Positions 7,632-15,351 of a DNA stretch of 18,140 nucleotides are shown piece after piece. This DNA comes from JAZNOQ01 sp045589215 (GTDB taxonomy: Bacteria; Bacillota; Clostridia; Oscillospirales; CAG-272). The stretch is taken from contig JAZNOQ010000053.1 of assembly GCA_045589215.1 (NCBI GenBank), positions 1 through 18,140 on the forward strand, given 5' to 3'. Every line of letters starts with the position of its first letter. Position 1 is the stretch's first letter. A program made the position numbers and the translations under genes. The notes beneath the pieces were generated by a model, which did not search any database, was not told where the DNA came from, and worked only from the letters and a program-made list of their open reading frames with translations.

Positions 7632-7676
7632 AAAATTATCTATGTAGTAAAGGAAAGTAGAGGATATTTGCTATAT

Positions 7677-10277
7677 ATGAGAGAAAATGATCGTTTTCCC
7701 GTAACGGGAATGTCGTGTGCCGCGTGTATCGCACACGTGGAAAAGGCGGCGTTATCTCTTCCTGAGGTTGAAAGCGCCGAGGCAAGCCTTTTGACTTATA
7801 CGCTCACTGTAAAATACAAAAGATCTCTTGACGAAAAAGAAGCGGAGGCATTTCGGAAAAAGCTTGAAAAGGCACTGAAAAACGGTGGATACGCACTTGC
7901 AGAGACCGATGATGCTATGCGGAAGCAGCGTGAGGAAAAAGAGAAGAAAAGGGGGATCGTAAGACTTTCTCTGTCGATCCTGATCACGCTTGCCCTGATG
8001 TACGTTTCGATGGGAAGCATGCTGGGGCTTCCGAAGATCCCCTTTCTTGACGCCGAAAGAGCGATCGGAAACGCGTTTTATTTTGCCTTTGTACAGATGG
8101 TGCTTACGGTTCCCGTCCTGATACTGAACCGCAAATTTTTCATTGTTGGCTTCAGGTCTCTCTTTCGGGGAAGCCCGAATATGGATTCGCTCATTGCGGT
8201 AGGATCCTTCGCGTCCTTTGCGTACGGGATCGCCGCGATCGTGATGATAAGGATAGGCATTGATGCGGGGGATCATACCGCGGTACACGCTTGGATGCAC
8301 GAGCTGTATTTTGAATCTGCGGCGATGATACTGACTCTCGTATCGGTCGGAAAAATGCTCGAAGAAACGGCGAAGAGACGTGCCTCGGGTGCGGTGCGCG
8401 AGCTTGTCGCGCTTCGTCCCGATACCGCATTTCTGATTGAAACGGACGGCGAAAAGGAGACCGAACGCGAGGTCTCTCTTTCCGACGTAAGGGTCGGAGA
8501 TGTTCTTTCGGTCAAGGAGGGCTCGACCGTTCCGCTTGACGGTACCGTTATTTTGGGAGAGGGAAGCGTAGACGAGTCGGCTTTAACGGGCGAAAGCATT
8601 CCGGTCGAAAAAACGGTCGGAGACACCGTCACGGGTGCGACCGTTCTGAAGGACGGATATCTTCGCGTACGGGTCGAACGGACGGGAGAGGATACCGCGC
8701 TCAGCCGCATCATCAGGCTTCTTGAGGAGGCATCTGCCTCGAAAGCCCCGATCGCGCGGCTTGCAGACAGGATCAGTGCGGTCTTTGTTCCGCTTGTGAT
8801 CGGTATTGCCGCTTTGACATTTCTCGTTTGGATGCTCATTACGGGAAACGTCGGAAGCGCGATGAAATATGCCGTTTCGGTTCTCGTGATCTCCTGCCCC
8901 TGCTCGCTCGGGCTTGCAACGCCGACCGCCATTATGGTCGGAACGGCACGCGGGGCGAAAAATGCGATATTGATCAAAAGTGCATCGGCGCTTGAGCATC
9001 TTCAAGCGGTCGATACGGTTCTTCTGGATAAAACGGGAACTCTGACCGAGGGAAAGCCCTCCGTGAAGGAGATCACCGTATTTGGTGAATACAGCGAAGC
9101 TGACGTGATACGGATCGCCGCATCGGGTGAGGCACTGTCCACCCATCCGCTTGCGTGTGCCGTCACGGAATATGCGGAGCGTATGGGGATCGAGCCTAGC
9201 CCTGTCGAAGGCTACCGCACGCGTATCGGAAACGGTATTTCGGCGGAAATTGAAGGCAAAGAGATCCTGATCGGCAAATACGGCTTTGTAAACGCACTTC
9301 TCGCGGGTGATAACGCCCCGAAAACGGATGAAGACGAAATATCCGATCGGGAACGCACGCTCGAAGAAAAGGGAATGACGGCTGTTGTCGTGGCTTACGG
9401 AGGCAAAGTGATCGGTGCGATCGGGATTGCAGATAAATTAAAGAGCGACTCAAGGGATGCGATCGCGGCACTTCGCGAAATGGGGATCCGCACCATAATG
9501 CTGACAGGAGACAATGAGACGACCGCTCGGTCGATCGCGCGGGAAGCGGGCGTTGAGAGGTTTCACGCGTCCCTCTTACCCGAAGAAAAGGAATCCCTCG
9601 TGAGAAGGTATTCCGAAGAAAACGGAAGCGGTATGACGGCGATGATCGGGGACGGCATCAATGATGCCCCCGCTCTTGCCCGTTCGGACGTAGGAATTGC
9701 GATCGGTGCGGGAACCGACGTTGCGATCGAATGCGCTGACGTTGTATTGTCGCGGTCCTCGCTGTTCGATGCCGTGACTGCCGTAAGGCTTAGCCGTGCG
9801 ACGATGCGGGACATCAAGCAGAATTTGTTCTGGGCGCTCTTTTATAACAGCGTGGGCATTCCGATCGCGGCAGGCGCACTTTCCTTTGTCGGCGTGACGC
9901 TCTCTCCGATGATCGCGGCGGCGGCGATGAGCCTTTCGTCCTTATGCGTAGTATCCAATGCTCTTCGGCTTCGCTCTGTGAAGCTTGAACGATATAAAAA
10001 ACCTCTTAGACAAAAGAAAAAACAGATCAAAAATACAAAAGAAGGAGAAGATGAGATGTTCGGAATGAAAAAGACAGTAGAGCACACCTTTGTGGTAAAC
10101 GGAATGATGTGTATGAAGTGCGTTCAGCACGTTGAAAATGCACTGAAGGCTGTAAAGGGTGTGAAGGAAGTCAACGTTTCCCTCGACAGTAAGACCGTAA
10201 CGGTCAAATGCGTGGAATCGGTCACGCTCGACACGCTCAAAAATGCCGTTTCCGAAGCAGGATACGAAGCGGAGTAA
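7677..10277 (+). CDS. copA: Cu(I)-exporting P1B-1 ATPase with N- and C-terminal HMA domains
   Basis: Membrane pump that exports Cu(I) with ATP. 866 residues from this ATG. In order: N-terminal heavy-metal domain with GMSCAAC (Cys14, Cys17); membrane helices from about 95; actuator TGES (304-307); CPC at 407-409 (as CPCSLGLATP); phosphorylation site DKTGTLTEG (Asp451); HP pair 490-491; GDGINDAP (658-665); TM7 YN (723-724) and TM8 MSLSS (751-755), the Cu(I) signature. A lysine-rich linker leads to a second HMA domain, GMMCMKC (Cys812, Cys815). An in-frame TTG at 7668 is an alternative start: AGAGG is 4 bases before the TTG and 13 before the ATG. Single gene, divergent from dnaA, ended by a strong terminator. 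Silver is an alternative substrate. Confidence 0.95.
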   Translation: MRENDRFPVTGMSCAACIAHVEKAALSLPEVESAEASLLTYTLTVKYKRSLDEKEAEAFRKKLEKALKNGGYALAETDDAMRKQREEKEKKRGIVRLSLSILITLALMYVSMGSMLGLPKIPFLDAERAIGNAFYFAFVQMVLTVPVLILNRKFFIVGFRSLFRGSPNMDSLIAVGSFASFAYGIAAIVMIRIGIDAGDHTAVHAWMHELYFESAAMILTLVSVGKMLEETAKRRASGAVRELVALRPDTAFLIETDGEKETEREVSLSDVRVGDVLSVKEGSTVPLDGTVILGEGSVDESALTGESIPVEKTVGDTVTGATVLKDGYLRVRVERTGEDTALSRIIRLLEEASASKAPIARLADRISAVFVPLVIGIAALTFLVWMLITGNVGSAMKYAVSVLVISCPCSLGLATPTAIMVGTARGAKNAILIKSASALEHLQAVDTVLLDKTGTLTEGKPSVKEITVFGEYSEADVIRIAASGEALSTHPLACAVTEYAERMGIEPSPVEGYRTRIGNGISAEIEGKEILIGKYGFVNALLAGDNAPKTDEDEISDRERTLEEKGMTAVVVAYGGKVIGAIGIADKLKSDSRDAIAALREMGIRTIMLTGDNETTARSIAREAGVERFHASLLPEEKESLVRRYSEENGSGMTAMIGDGINDAPALARSDVGIAIGAGTDVAIECADVVLSRSSLFDAVTAVRLSRATMRDIKQNLFWALFYNSVGIPIAAGALSFVGVTLSPMIAAAAMSLSSLCVVSNALRLRSVKLERYKKPLRQKKKQIKNTKEGEDEMFGMKKTVEHTFVVNGMMCMKCVQHVENALKAVKGVKEVNVSLDSKTVTVKCVESVTLDTLKNAVSEAGYEAE
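10056..10277 (+). CDS. Possible nested CopZ-like copper chaperone from internal start
   Basis: The last 74 codons of the copA frame, from ATG 10056, form a complete CopZ-type HMA protein starting MFGMKKTVEHTFVVNGMM, with the metal pair CMKC. GGAG (10044-10047) lies 8 bases before this ATG, within AAGAAGGAGAAG, a textbook Shine-Dalgarno. CopZ binds Cu(I) in the cytosol and passes it to CopA. No stop or frameshift separates it from the ATPase part. Two readings fit: a copA-copZ pair fused by loss of the stop codon, with the old start still usable, or a deliberate dual product. The domain is certain; separate translation is inference. Confidence 0.45.
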   Translation: MFGMKKTVEHTFVVNGMMCMKCVQHVENALKAVKGVKEVNVSLDSKTVTVKCVESVTLDTLKNAVSEAGYEAE

Positions 10278-10278
10278 G

Positions 10279-10323
10279 AAAAAAACAACCGTATGCAGAG
10301 TGATTGCTTACGGTTGTTTTTTT
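10279..10323. terminator. Bidirectional terminator between copA and the GTPase gene
   Basis: Perfect 15-bp stem: AAAAAAACAACCGTA at 10279-10293 and its complement at 10309-10323, around a 15-base loop. It gives a U-tract on both strands. It starts 2 bases after the copA stop and ends 23 bases past the stop of the convergent gene, so it likely ends both units. Confidence 0.9.
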
Positions 10324-10346
10324 ATTGTTTCGGGGAAGGTGTTCCG

Positions 10347-11312
10347 TCAGAACGTCACGACCTCCTGAAGAGGCTTTGACGTTGCCGCGTAGGAGGTGGC
10401 GTACAGCACGGGACCCTTATTCTTGTAGAGCTTGTGCTTTTCGATGCGGAGCTCGCCCTCGACTACGATCCAATCGCGATTCCGAAGCGGAACGTCCGCG
10501 CCGCTTTGCGTTTTGTAGACCGCGATCAGACCGCTGAACTGAATATCATCTGCACAGCAGGTCATAACGTGCCGTCCGACGATAAAGCTCTGCGCACCGA
10601 GGCGCGGATCGCGTGCTACGATGCCCTTGAATTTGATCTTCTTTCCGTGATAGGATTCGAGATCCTCCGAAAGATCCTGATAAAAGAGCGCGTAGTCTCT
10701 GTCCTCGATCACGATCACGTCGGCTTCTTTGTCGAAGGGGAGAGGATCTTCGATCTCATCGTACTCGATCTCGCGGTCGAGCGTCTCGAAAATGATCTGT
10801 GCCGAGCGATTGCCCGTTTCTCTGACGATGCGGTGCAGAAGCGCGCGGTCGGTCTCACTTGACGTGCGGTTGAAGATGACGGTCTCGGCGTTCGAGATCT
10901 TGTCGAACACAAGTGAACGCATATTCGCGTTGTATGCGGCGATCGTGGAGGCATCCGCGAACATCATGCTCTGGAATACAAACCACGACTCGGGCATATT
11001 CTCGAAAAGCGTCTTCAGCTGCCACATACCGTTGTACTCGATGATGACGCGGTCAAGCTTATGGTGAAGCTGCCAAGCGCCGAGCGTTTCGGGGGTGACG
11101 TCCGATTCGTTTTCGATCGTCATAAACTCGACGTTCTGCCCGTAAAATTTCGATTTATCGTATTCACATTCGCCCTCCTCACAAAGGATGATGAGGGTCT
11201 TTTCGCCCGTGTTAAAGCGTTCGTCCTCCATCGTTTCCTGAATGACAGAGGTTTTGCCCGATTCAAGAAATCCGAGGAAAAGATATACGGGGATCTGCTT
11301 TGTTCTTGCCAT
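10347..11312 (-). CDS. CobW-like GTPase fused to a TIGR03943/YcgQ-type domain
   Basis: 321 residues. The N-terminal half is a CobW/P47K-like P-loop NTPase: strand PVYLFLGF and Walker A GFLESGKTS (14-22), but the second metal-site motif (CXCC) is absent and the usual EPSG is EYNG (92-95). The C-terminal third (about 218-321) resembles the TIGR03943 (YcgQ, DUF1980) domain: GKKIKFKGIVARD, VGRHVMTCCADDIQ with a Cys pair at 252-253, and DWIVVEGELRI. That family is usually paired with a YraQ-type permease; none is seen here. GGAG precedes the ATG by 9 bases. It follows the His-rich CobW GTPase by 21 bp, so they likely act together in metal handling, perhaps zinc. The fold calls are firm; substrate and role are inference. 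Confidence 0.75.
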   Translation of the reverse strand: MARTKQIPVYLFLGFLESGKTSVIQETMEDERFNTGEKTLIILCEEGECEYDKSKFYGQNVEFMTIENESDVTPETLGAWQLHHKLDRVIIEYNGMWQLKTLFENMPESWFVFQSMMFADASTIAAYNANMRSLVFDKISNAETVIFNRTSSETDRALLHRIVRETGNRSAQIIFETLDREIEYDEIEDPLPFDKEADVIVIEDRDYALFYQDLSEDLESYHGKKIKFKGIVARDPRLGAQSFIVGRHVMTCCADDIQFSGLIAVYKTQSGADVPLRNRDWIVVEGELRIEKHKLYKNKGPVLYATSYAATSKPLQEVVTF

Positions 11313-11333
11313 TGCTTTTTACTCCGTAAAGAA

Positions 11334-12500
11334 TCAGTTCACACCGAAGAGGGAAGCGAGTCCCGCCTTATCGATCTTCGCGCCGATGACGCAAAGTCTG
11401 CCCATTACGTCGGCGCATCCCGAGCGCACGTTGGGTTCACCCGGAACGTAGTCGAAGTGGATCCAGCTTCCGTCCTCGCTCTGTACGATGCCCTTTGCGC
11501 GGAGGATCATACTGTACCCGTCGCCCTCGGAGAGCGTTTCGAGGATCTGCTCGATCTCGCCCTTTTTGAACTTTTTCGACGTTTCGACCCCCCAGGTCGT
11601 AAAGACCTCGTCGGCGTGATGATGGTGGTGATCGTGGTCATGGCATCCGCAGGTGCAGCCTTCACCGTGCTCGTGGTGGTGATGCTCTTCGTGGTGATGG
11701 CGATGCTCATGCTCGTCATCATGGTGATGTCCGCAGCAGCACTCCTCACCGTGCTCGTGATGGTGATGCTCATCGTGGTGATGATGATGCTCATGCTCGT
11801 CATCATGGTGATGCCCGCAGCAGCACTCCTCGCCGTGCTCATGATGATGCTCGTGATGGTGATGATGCGCCTCCTCCTCGAGCTTCTTCAGCTCGTCCGA
11901 GAGGGTATTTTTACGCTCCATCGCCTCGAGAAGCTGTGCGCCCGTGAGAGAATCCCAATCGGTCGTGACGATCGTTGCGGTCTCATTTTCGGTGCGGAGC
12001 ATTGCGACGACTGCCGCGATCTTTTCGTCCGAGCATTTACCCGTGTGGCTGAGAACGATACAGCCTGCGTTCTTCACCTGATCGTTGAAGAATTCGCCGA
12101 AGTTCTTCATATACATCTTGCACTTGTTGACGTCTACGACGGTGGTGAAGCAGTTGAGAACCGCCCCCTCACCCGTCACGCCCTCGACTGCGCGGATGAC
12201 GTCCGAAAGCTTTCCGACGCCCGAGGGCTCGATCAGAATGCGATCGGGAGCAAATTCCTTCAGGACCTTTTCGAGTGCCTTGCCGAAGTCTCCGACGAGG
12301 GAGCAGCAGATACAGCCCGAGTTCATTTCGGTGACCTCGATGCCTGCGTCCTGCATAAAGCCGCCGTCGATGCCGATCTCGCCGAATTCGTTTTCGATCA
12401 GCACGAGCTTTTCGCCCGCGTAGGCTTCCTTGATCAATTTTTTCAGAAGTGTGGTCTTGCCGGCTCCGAGAAAGCCGGAGATAATATCGATCTTTGTCAT
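11334..12500 (-). CDS. CobW/COG0523 G3E-family GTPase with His/Cys-rich metal-binding insert
   Basis: Cytosolic GTPase of the G3E metallochaperone family (CobW, ZNG1, YeiR, HypB relatives). 388 residues from ATG 12498-12500, with AAAGGA upstream. The longer in-frame start is rejected because family proteins begin at MTKIDIISGFLGAGK. Walker A is GFLGAGKTT (9-17). The family metal site CICC is at 63-66 (SGCICCSL), and EPSGVGK at 91-97. The guanine motif NKXD is replaced by LSHTGKC (150-156). Residues 212-295 hold 43 His and 9 Cys in near-identical repeats. The C-terminal CobW domain (about 296-388) follows. It is 28 bp after the U32 gene and 21 bp before the second GTPase. Zinc, nickel or cobalt are possible cargo; zinc is my guess. 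Confidence 0.88.
   Translation of the reverse strand: MTKIDIISGFLGAGKTTLLKKLIKEAYAGEKLVLIENEFGEIGIDGGFMQDAGIEVTEMNSGCICCSLVGDFGKALEKVLKEFAPDRILIEPSGVGKLSDVIRAVEGVTGEGAVLNCFTTVVDVNKCKMYMKNFGEFFNDQVKNAGCIVLSHTGKCSDEKIAAVVAMLRTENETATIVTTDWDSLTGAQLLEAMERKNTLSDELKKLEEEAHHHHHEHHHEHGEECCCGHHHDDEHEHHHHHDEHHHHEHGEECCCGHHHDDEHEHRHHHEEHHHHEHGEGCTCGCHDHDHHHHHADEVFTTWGVETSKKFKKGEIEQILETLSEGDGYSMILRAKGIVQSEDGSWIHFDYVPGEPNVRSGCADVMGRLCVIGAKIDKAGLASLFGVN
11616..11867 (-). repeat. 84-bp tandem repeats encoding His/Cys-rich metal-binding tract
   Basis: Inside the CobW gene two 28-codon units (residues 221-248 at 11757-11840, and 249-276 at 11673-11756) are nearly identical: each starts EHGEECCCGHHHDDEHEH and ends in HHHH, with only two residue differences. 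A third, degenerate copy follows (EHGEGCTCGC). A His-rich lead-in of 9 His precedes them. The in-frame length keeps the gene open, so copy number could change by slippage or recombination. Confidence 0.9.
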
Positions 12501-12528
12501 GTTAGAATTCCTTTCGTGGTAAAAGGGC

Positions 12529-14622
12529 TTAGCCGGGAAGCCGTCTGACCGTGCCTTTCGGCGGTAGCCCATTTTGATAAGCATGGATGATGCGATCGAC
12601 CTCCTCGGGAGCTTCGATCGAAAAAATGTAGTGATGTGCGTGAATACGGGCGCGGGAAAAATCGCTCATACGGTCTGCAGTGTAGGTCGGAAGGCTGTTA
12701 TAAACGACGTTTCGATGCTCCCATTCGCGCAGGACGGGAAATTCCACTCTTTTGCGGTCGACGAGCCGCGCCGAGGGGATACAGGGGGCAAGGGGAGCGT
12801 TCCCGTTACAGCGGCTTTGGCAGGACGCGCACGGCGCGCCTTTTTTCTGTCCGTTTCTTCCGATATTCACGCATTTTTCGAGAAGCATCAGCGGAAGTCT
12901 GCCGTAAATGATGACGTCGGTCGCTCCTGTCCGCGCGACGTCACGCGCCTGCGGAAGCGTCAGCTCGGGGGAAAGGATCACACGGTCGAGCCCGTTTTCG
13001 TACAGCATCGCGAGGGACTTTGTGTTCGTCACGCCGAGACGGAAGTCCCCACAGAGGGTGACACCGCCGGAGTTCGTCTCCGCGATCGCTTCTTTCGCAA
13101 GCGAGAGCTGACCGAGATTTGTTATGAGAACGTACCGAGCCCCATGAGAGAGCGCATCCGAAAGTGCCGACTTGACCGTATCCCGCTTGCTGTCATACAC
13201 AACGGGTGGCAGGATGACACCGTTTGCGCGCTCGGTGTGGGAAAAGAGCGGAAGATAGCAAACGTCAAAATAGCTACGCGCTTTGTTTGTGATCTGCGCG
13301 GAGGATAAAAAGCGTGCCGAGCGAAGCGCATCAGGCGACCGCTGAACGGCTTCTGTAAGGGGAATAGCGGGGATATGACCGCGTTCTGTGGTCGGGGAAG
13401 CATCAATCGCCTCGAGAGCCGCGACTGCGTCGCGACGCAGTGCGTTCAGCCAAGCGATCGGAATCATCAGCCCGTCTGCGAGCGAGATCTTTACGTCGCG
13501 TGCCTCATAGACCGTTGCGCCGAGCTTTGTGATCTGACGGTGGACGGTACCTTCGTCGGTCGGAGCATTTTCTGCGTGCAGGGGGATCTCCCCCGTGACC
13601 GTGACCGAACGTCCGTTTTTCTCTGCGGTCAGAGTGATCGGTTCGTTTTCCTTTGCCGTGAACGAAAGGGAGATCGGCGCTTTTTTCGTGAGCCCCTTGA
13701 ACGGAGGGAGCGTGCGCGTAGTCTCCTTGTCCGCTTCCGAGCGAACGCCGAGCATTTCCGAGCCGATACGGCCGCTGAAATATCCGCTTGTAAAGCCGCC
13801 GCGCGAAAAGACCTCCGCGAGATAGGCAATCTCATCGTCGGTCGCCGCGCGGTTTTCGTCGAGAAGTCTTCGGTAGACTGCCGTTACCGCGCCGACGTAT
13901 TCGGGGGATTTCATACGTCCCTCGATCTTGAGAGAGGCGACTCCCATTTCCCTTAAGGTCGGGATCTCCCGCGCAAGGCAGAGATCCTTCAAAGACAGGG
14001 GATAGTTGTTTCCGTTATACGGAAGGCGGCAGGGCTGGGCGCAAGCACCGCGATTACCGCTTCGTCCGCCGACAACAGAGGAAAAAAGACACTGTCCCGA
14101 GTGCGAAACGCAAAGCGCGCCGTGTACGAAGACCTCGGCTTCGATCGGTGCGTTTTCGCAAAAGGAGCGGATGTCCTCGGCACTCGTTTCTCTTGCAAGC
14201 ACCATTCGTGTGTAGCCGCATGACTTCAGCAGCCGCGCGATATCGGTGTTGTGTCCCGATATCTGTGTGGACGCGTGCAGGGGAAAGTCGGGGAGGATTC
14301 GCCTGATCTCCCGTGCCACGCCGAGGTCTGCCACGATGAGGGCGTCAATTCCGTCATCGTACGCCTCCCGCGCCGTGTCGAGAAGAGAGGGAAGCTCACG
14401 GTCGAGCACCTGTGTGTTCAGCGTCATATAGACCGATCTTCCGAGTGCGTGGGCGCGCTTGATGCCGCTACGGAGATCGTCTTTTGTGAAATTCTGCGCA
14501 TTCATACGCGCGTTGAAGGCGGTAGCACCGAGATAAACGGCATCCGCACCGTATTCGAGCGCCGCGTCAAGTGCCGCAGGAGACCCTGCGGGGGCGAGGA
14601 GCTCTGTGAAGGGTGACTTCAT
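12529..14622 (-). CDS. U32 peptidase-family protein (RlhA-like, rRNA hydroxylation family)
   Basis: 697 residues. Large U32-family members such as E. coli RlhA hydroxylate 23S rRNA; shorter ones (TrhP) act on tRNA uridine. Despite the name, they are iron-sulfur RNA-modifying proteins with no proven protease role in these cases. The barrel starts ELLAPAGSPAALDAA. The U32 signature is EVFVHGALCVSHSGQC (163-178), with Cys171, Cys178, Cys194 and Cys198 as the likely cluster ligands, then LKIEGRMKSPEYV. A DUF3656-like middle and a second half with another Cys group (CASCQSRC) and LVDRKRVEFPV match the large type. It starts 7 bp after zapA. RlhA function is inferred from length and architecture; a collagenase-type or other U32 role is possible. 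Confidence 0.85.
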   Translation of the reverse strand: MKSPFTELLAPAGSPAALDAALEYGADAVYLGATAFNARMNAQNFTKDDLRSGIKRAHALGRSVYMTLNTQVLDRELPSLLDTAREAYDDGIDALIVADLGVAREIRRILPDFPLHASTQISGHNTDIARLLKSCGYTRMVLARETSAEDIRSFCENAPIEAEVFVHGALCVSHSGQCLFSSVVGGRSGNRGACAQPCRLPYNGNNYPLSLKDLCLAREIPTLREMGVASLKIEGRMKSPEYVGAVTAVYRRLLDENRAATDDEIAYLAEVFSRGGFTSGYFSGRIGSEMLGVRSEADKETTRTLPPFKGLTKKAPISLSFTAKENEPITLTAEKNGRSVTVTGEIPLHAENAPTDEGTVHRQITKLGATVYEARDVKISLADGLMIPIAWLNALRRDAVAALEAIDASPTTERGHIPAIPLTEAVQRSPDALRSARFLSSAQITNKARSYFDVCYLPLFSHTERANGVILPPVVYDSKRDTVKSALSDALSHGARYVLITNLGQLSLAKEAIAETNSGGVTLCGDFRLGVTNTKSLAMLYENGLDRVILSPELTLPQARDVARTGATDVIIYGRLPLMLLEKCVNIGRNGQKKGAPCASCQSRCNGNAPLAPCIPSARLVDRKRVEFPVLREWEHRNVVYNSLPTYTADRMSDFSRARIHAHHYIFSIEAPEEVDRIIHAYQNGLPPKGTVRRLPG

Positions 14623-14629
14623 CGCAGGA

Positions 14630-15226
14630 TCATTTCCGCTTGCCGCCCTTGCGGAGCGAGCGGTTCGCCTTTACGCGGCGGAAGATCTCCGTGGGATCGA
14701 ATTCAACGTCCTCGGGCTCAACGTGCGCCTTTTCGGGCTCAGCGGGAGCCTCCTCGGGGGAAGGCTCTGCAGGGACGGGCTCCTCGATCGTGAGCTGTAC
14801 GGGCTCGCTCTCGGCAGGCATTTCTGCTGCGGCCTTTTCTTCTTCGGGCACGACTTCGGTAAGAGGCTCGTCCGAAAGCGCTCTTTCGTTTTTCAGGCTC
14901 TGCATTGCTGCAAGGGATTCGCGCAGTGTTTCAAGCTCGACGCGGAGCTTGTCGTTCTCCTTTTCGAGCGCGAGGATCGCGGTGTTCTTTTCGTCGATCA
15001 GAGCCTCCTGCTGCTTGACCTTGCGGAGAGCCTGAACCTTATCCGAGCAATAGTCGAGCGCGCAAAGGAGAGCCGCCTCGCTCTTCGTGCAGCGGCGGCT
15101 GACCGTGAGGATCTCACGCATCTTGCGGTCGACACTGCCGACGAGGGATTCTACGGTCTCGGGAGATTCGTCGGAAATGACGTTGATCTCCATATCTGCG
15201 ATCGTGAGGGTGTATCTTTGCTTCAT
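14630..15226 (-). CDS. zapA: Cell division protein ZapA with acidic C-terminal tail
   Basis: ZapA binds and bundles FtsZ filaments at the division site. 198 residues from ATG 15224-15226. An in-frame ATG at 15236-15238 touches the AAAGG directly (no spacing), while the chosen ATG stands 12 bases from it. Residues 1-60 are the ZapA globular domain (RYTLTIADMEINVISDESPE, then VDRKMREI). A coiled coil follows to about 115. Unlike the roughly 85-110 residue standard ZapA, a Pro/Glu/Ala-rich acidic stretch (about 120-175) and a basic end (RRVKANRSLRKGGKRK) extend it. It is first in a leftward operon with the U32 protein 7 bp behind, a pairing also seen in other Clostridia as I recall. Confidence 0.85.
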   Translation of the reverse strand: MKQRYTLTIADMEINVISDESPETVESLVGSVDRKMREILTVSRRCTKSEAALLCALDYCSDKVQALRKVKQQEALIDEKNTAILALEKENDKLRVELETLRESLAAMQSLKNERALSDEPLTEVVPEEEKAAAEMPAESEPVQLTIEEPVPAEPSPEEAPAEPEKAHVEPEDVEFDPTEIFRRVKANRSLRKGGKRK

Positions 15227-15250
15227 AGGTATGTACATCCTTTCATCGGA

Positions 15251-15281
15251 TTTTCGCGCGGGGCTTGCAATTTTTCGCGCG
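15251..15281. repeat. Direct repeat TTTTCGCGCG, candidate operator
   Basis: TTTTCGCGCG occurs at 15251-15260 and 15272-15281, starts 21 bp apart, so both copies face the same side of the helix. One lies just upstream of the -35 element and the other in the spacer of the nth promoter. GC-rich sites in this AT-rich gap stand out. A regulator binding both would block the promoter. Function is inferred only from position. Confidence 0.45.
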
Positions 15282-15293
15282 ATTTGTTATAAT
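15265..15293 (+). promoter_or_regulatory. nth: nth promoter (sigma-A type, extended -10)
   Basis: TTGCAA (15265-15270), 17-base spacer, and TATAAT (15288-15293) preceded by TGT. Hexamers, spacing and the TGN extension match the dnaA promoter. It would give nth a leader of about 150 bases. Confidence 0.7.
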
Positions 15294-15351
15294 GATTATA
15301 GATAACTTTATTATAATACATTTTCATAGAAAAGAAAAGAGCTTTTGCAAA

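Noticed and set aside
7620..7655. Copper-responsive operator near the copA promoter (TTACA ... TGTAGTAA)
   Set aside because: The half sites are 13 bases apart and short, unlike CopY (TACA-NN-TGTA) or CsoR boxes; chance in A/T-rich DNA.
11616..11867. Possible CRISPR-like or minisatellite array
   Set aside because: The repeats are contiguous, in frame and coding (His/Cys tract); there are no unique spacers.
11061..12548. 495-codon plus-strand frame rich in Val/Met, resembling a membrane protein
   Set aside because: Antisense of the His-rich CobW GTPase; the hydrophobic run is only the complement of CAC/CAT and GAG codons.
11334..12584. Longer CobW frame starting at 12584
   Set aside because: The extra 28 residues overlap the U32 gene, lack family similarity, and the ATG at 12500 has a good ribosome site.
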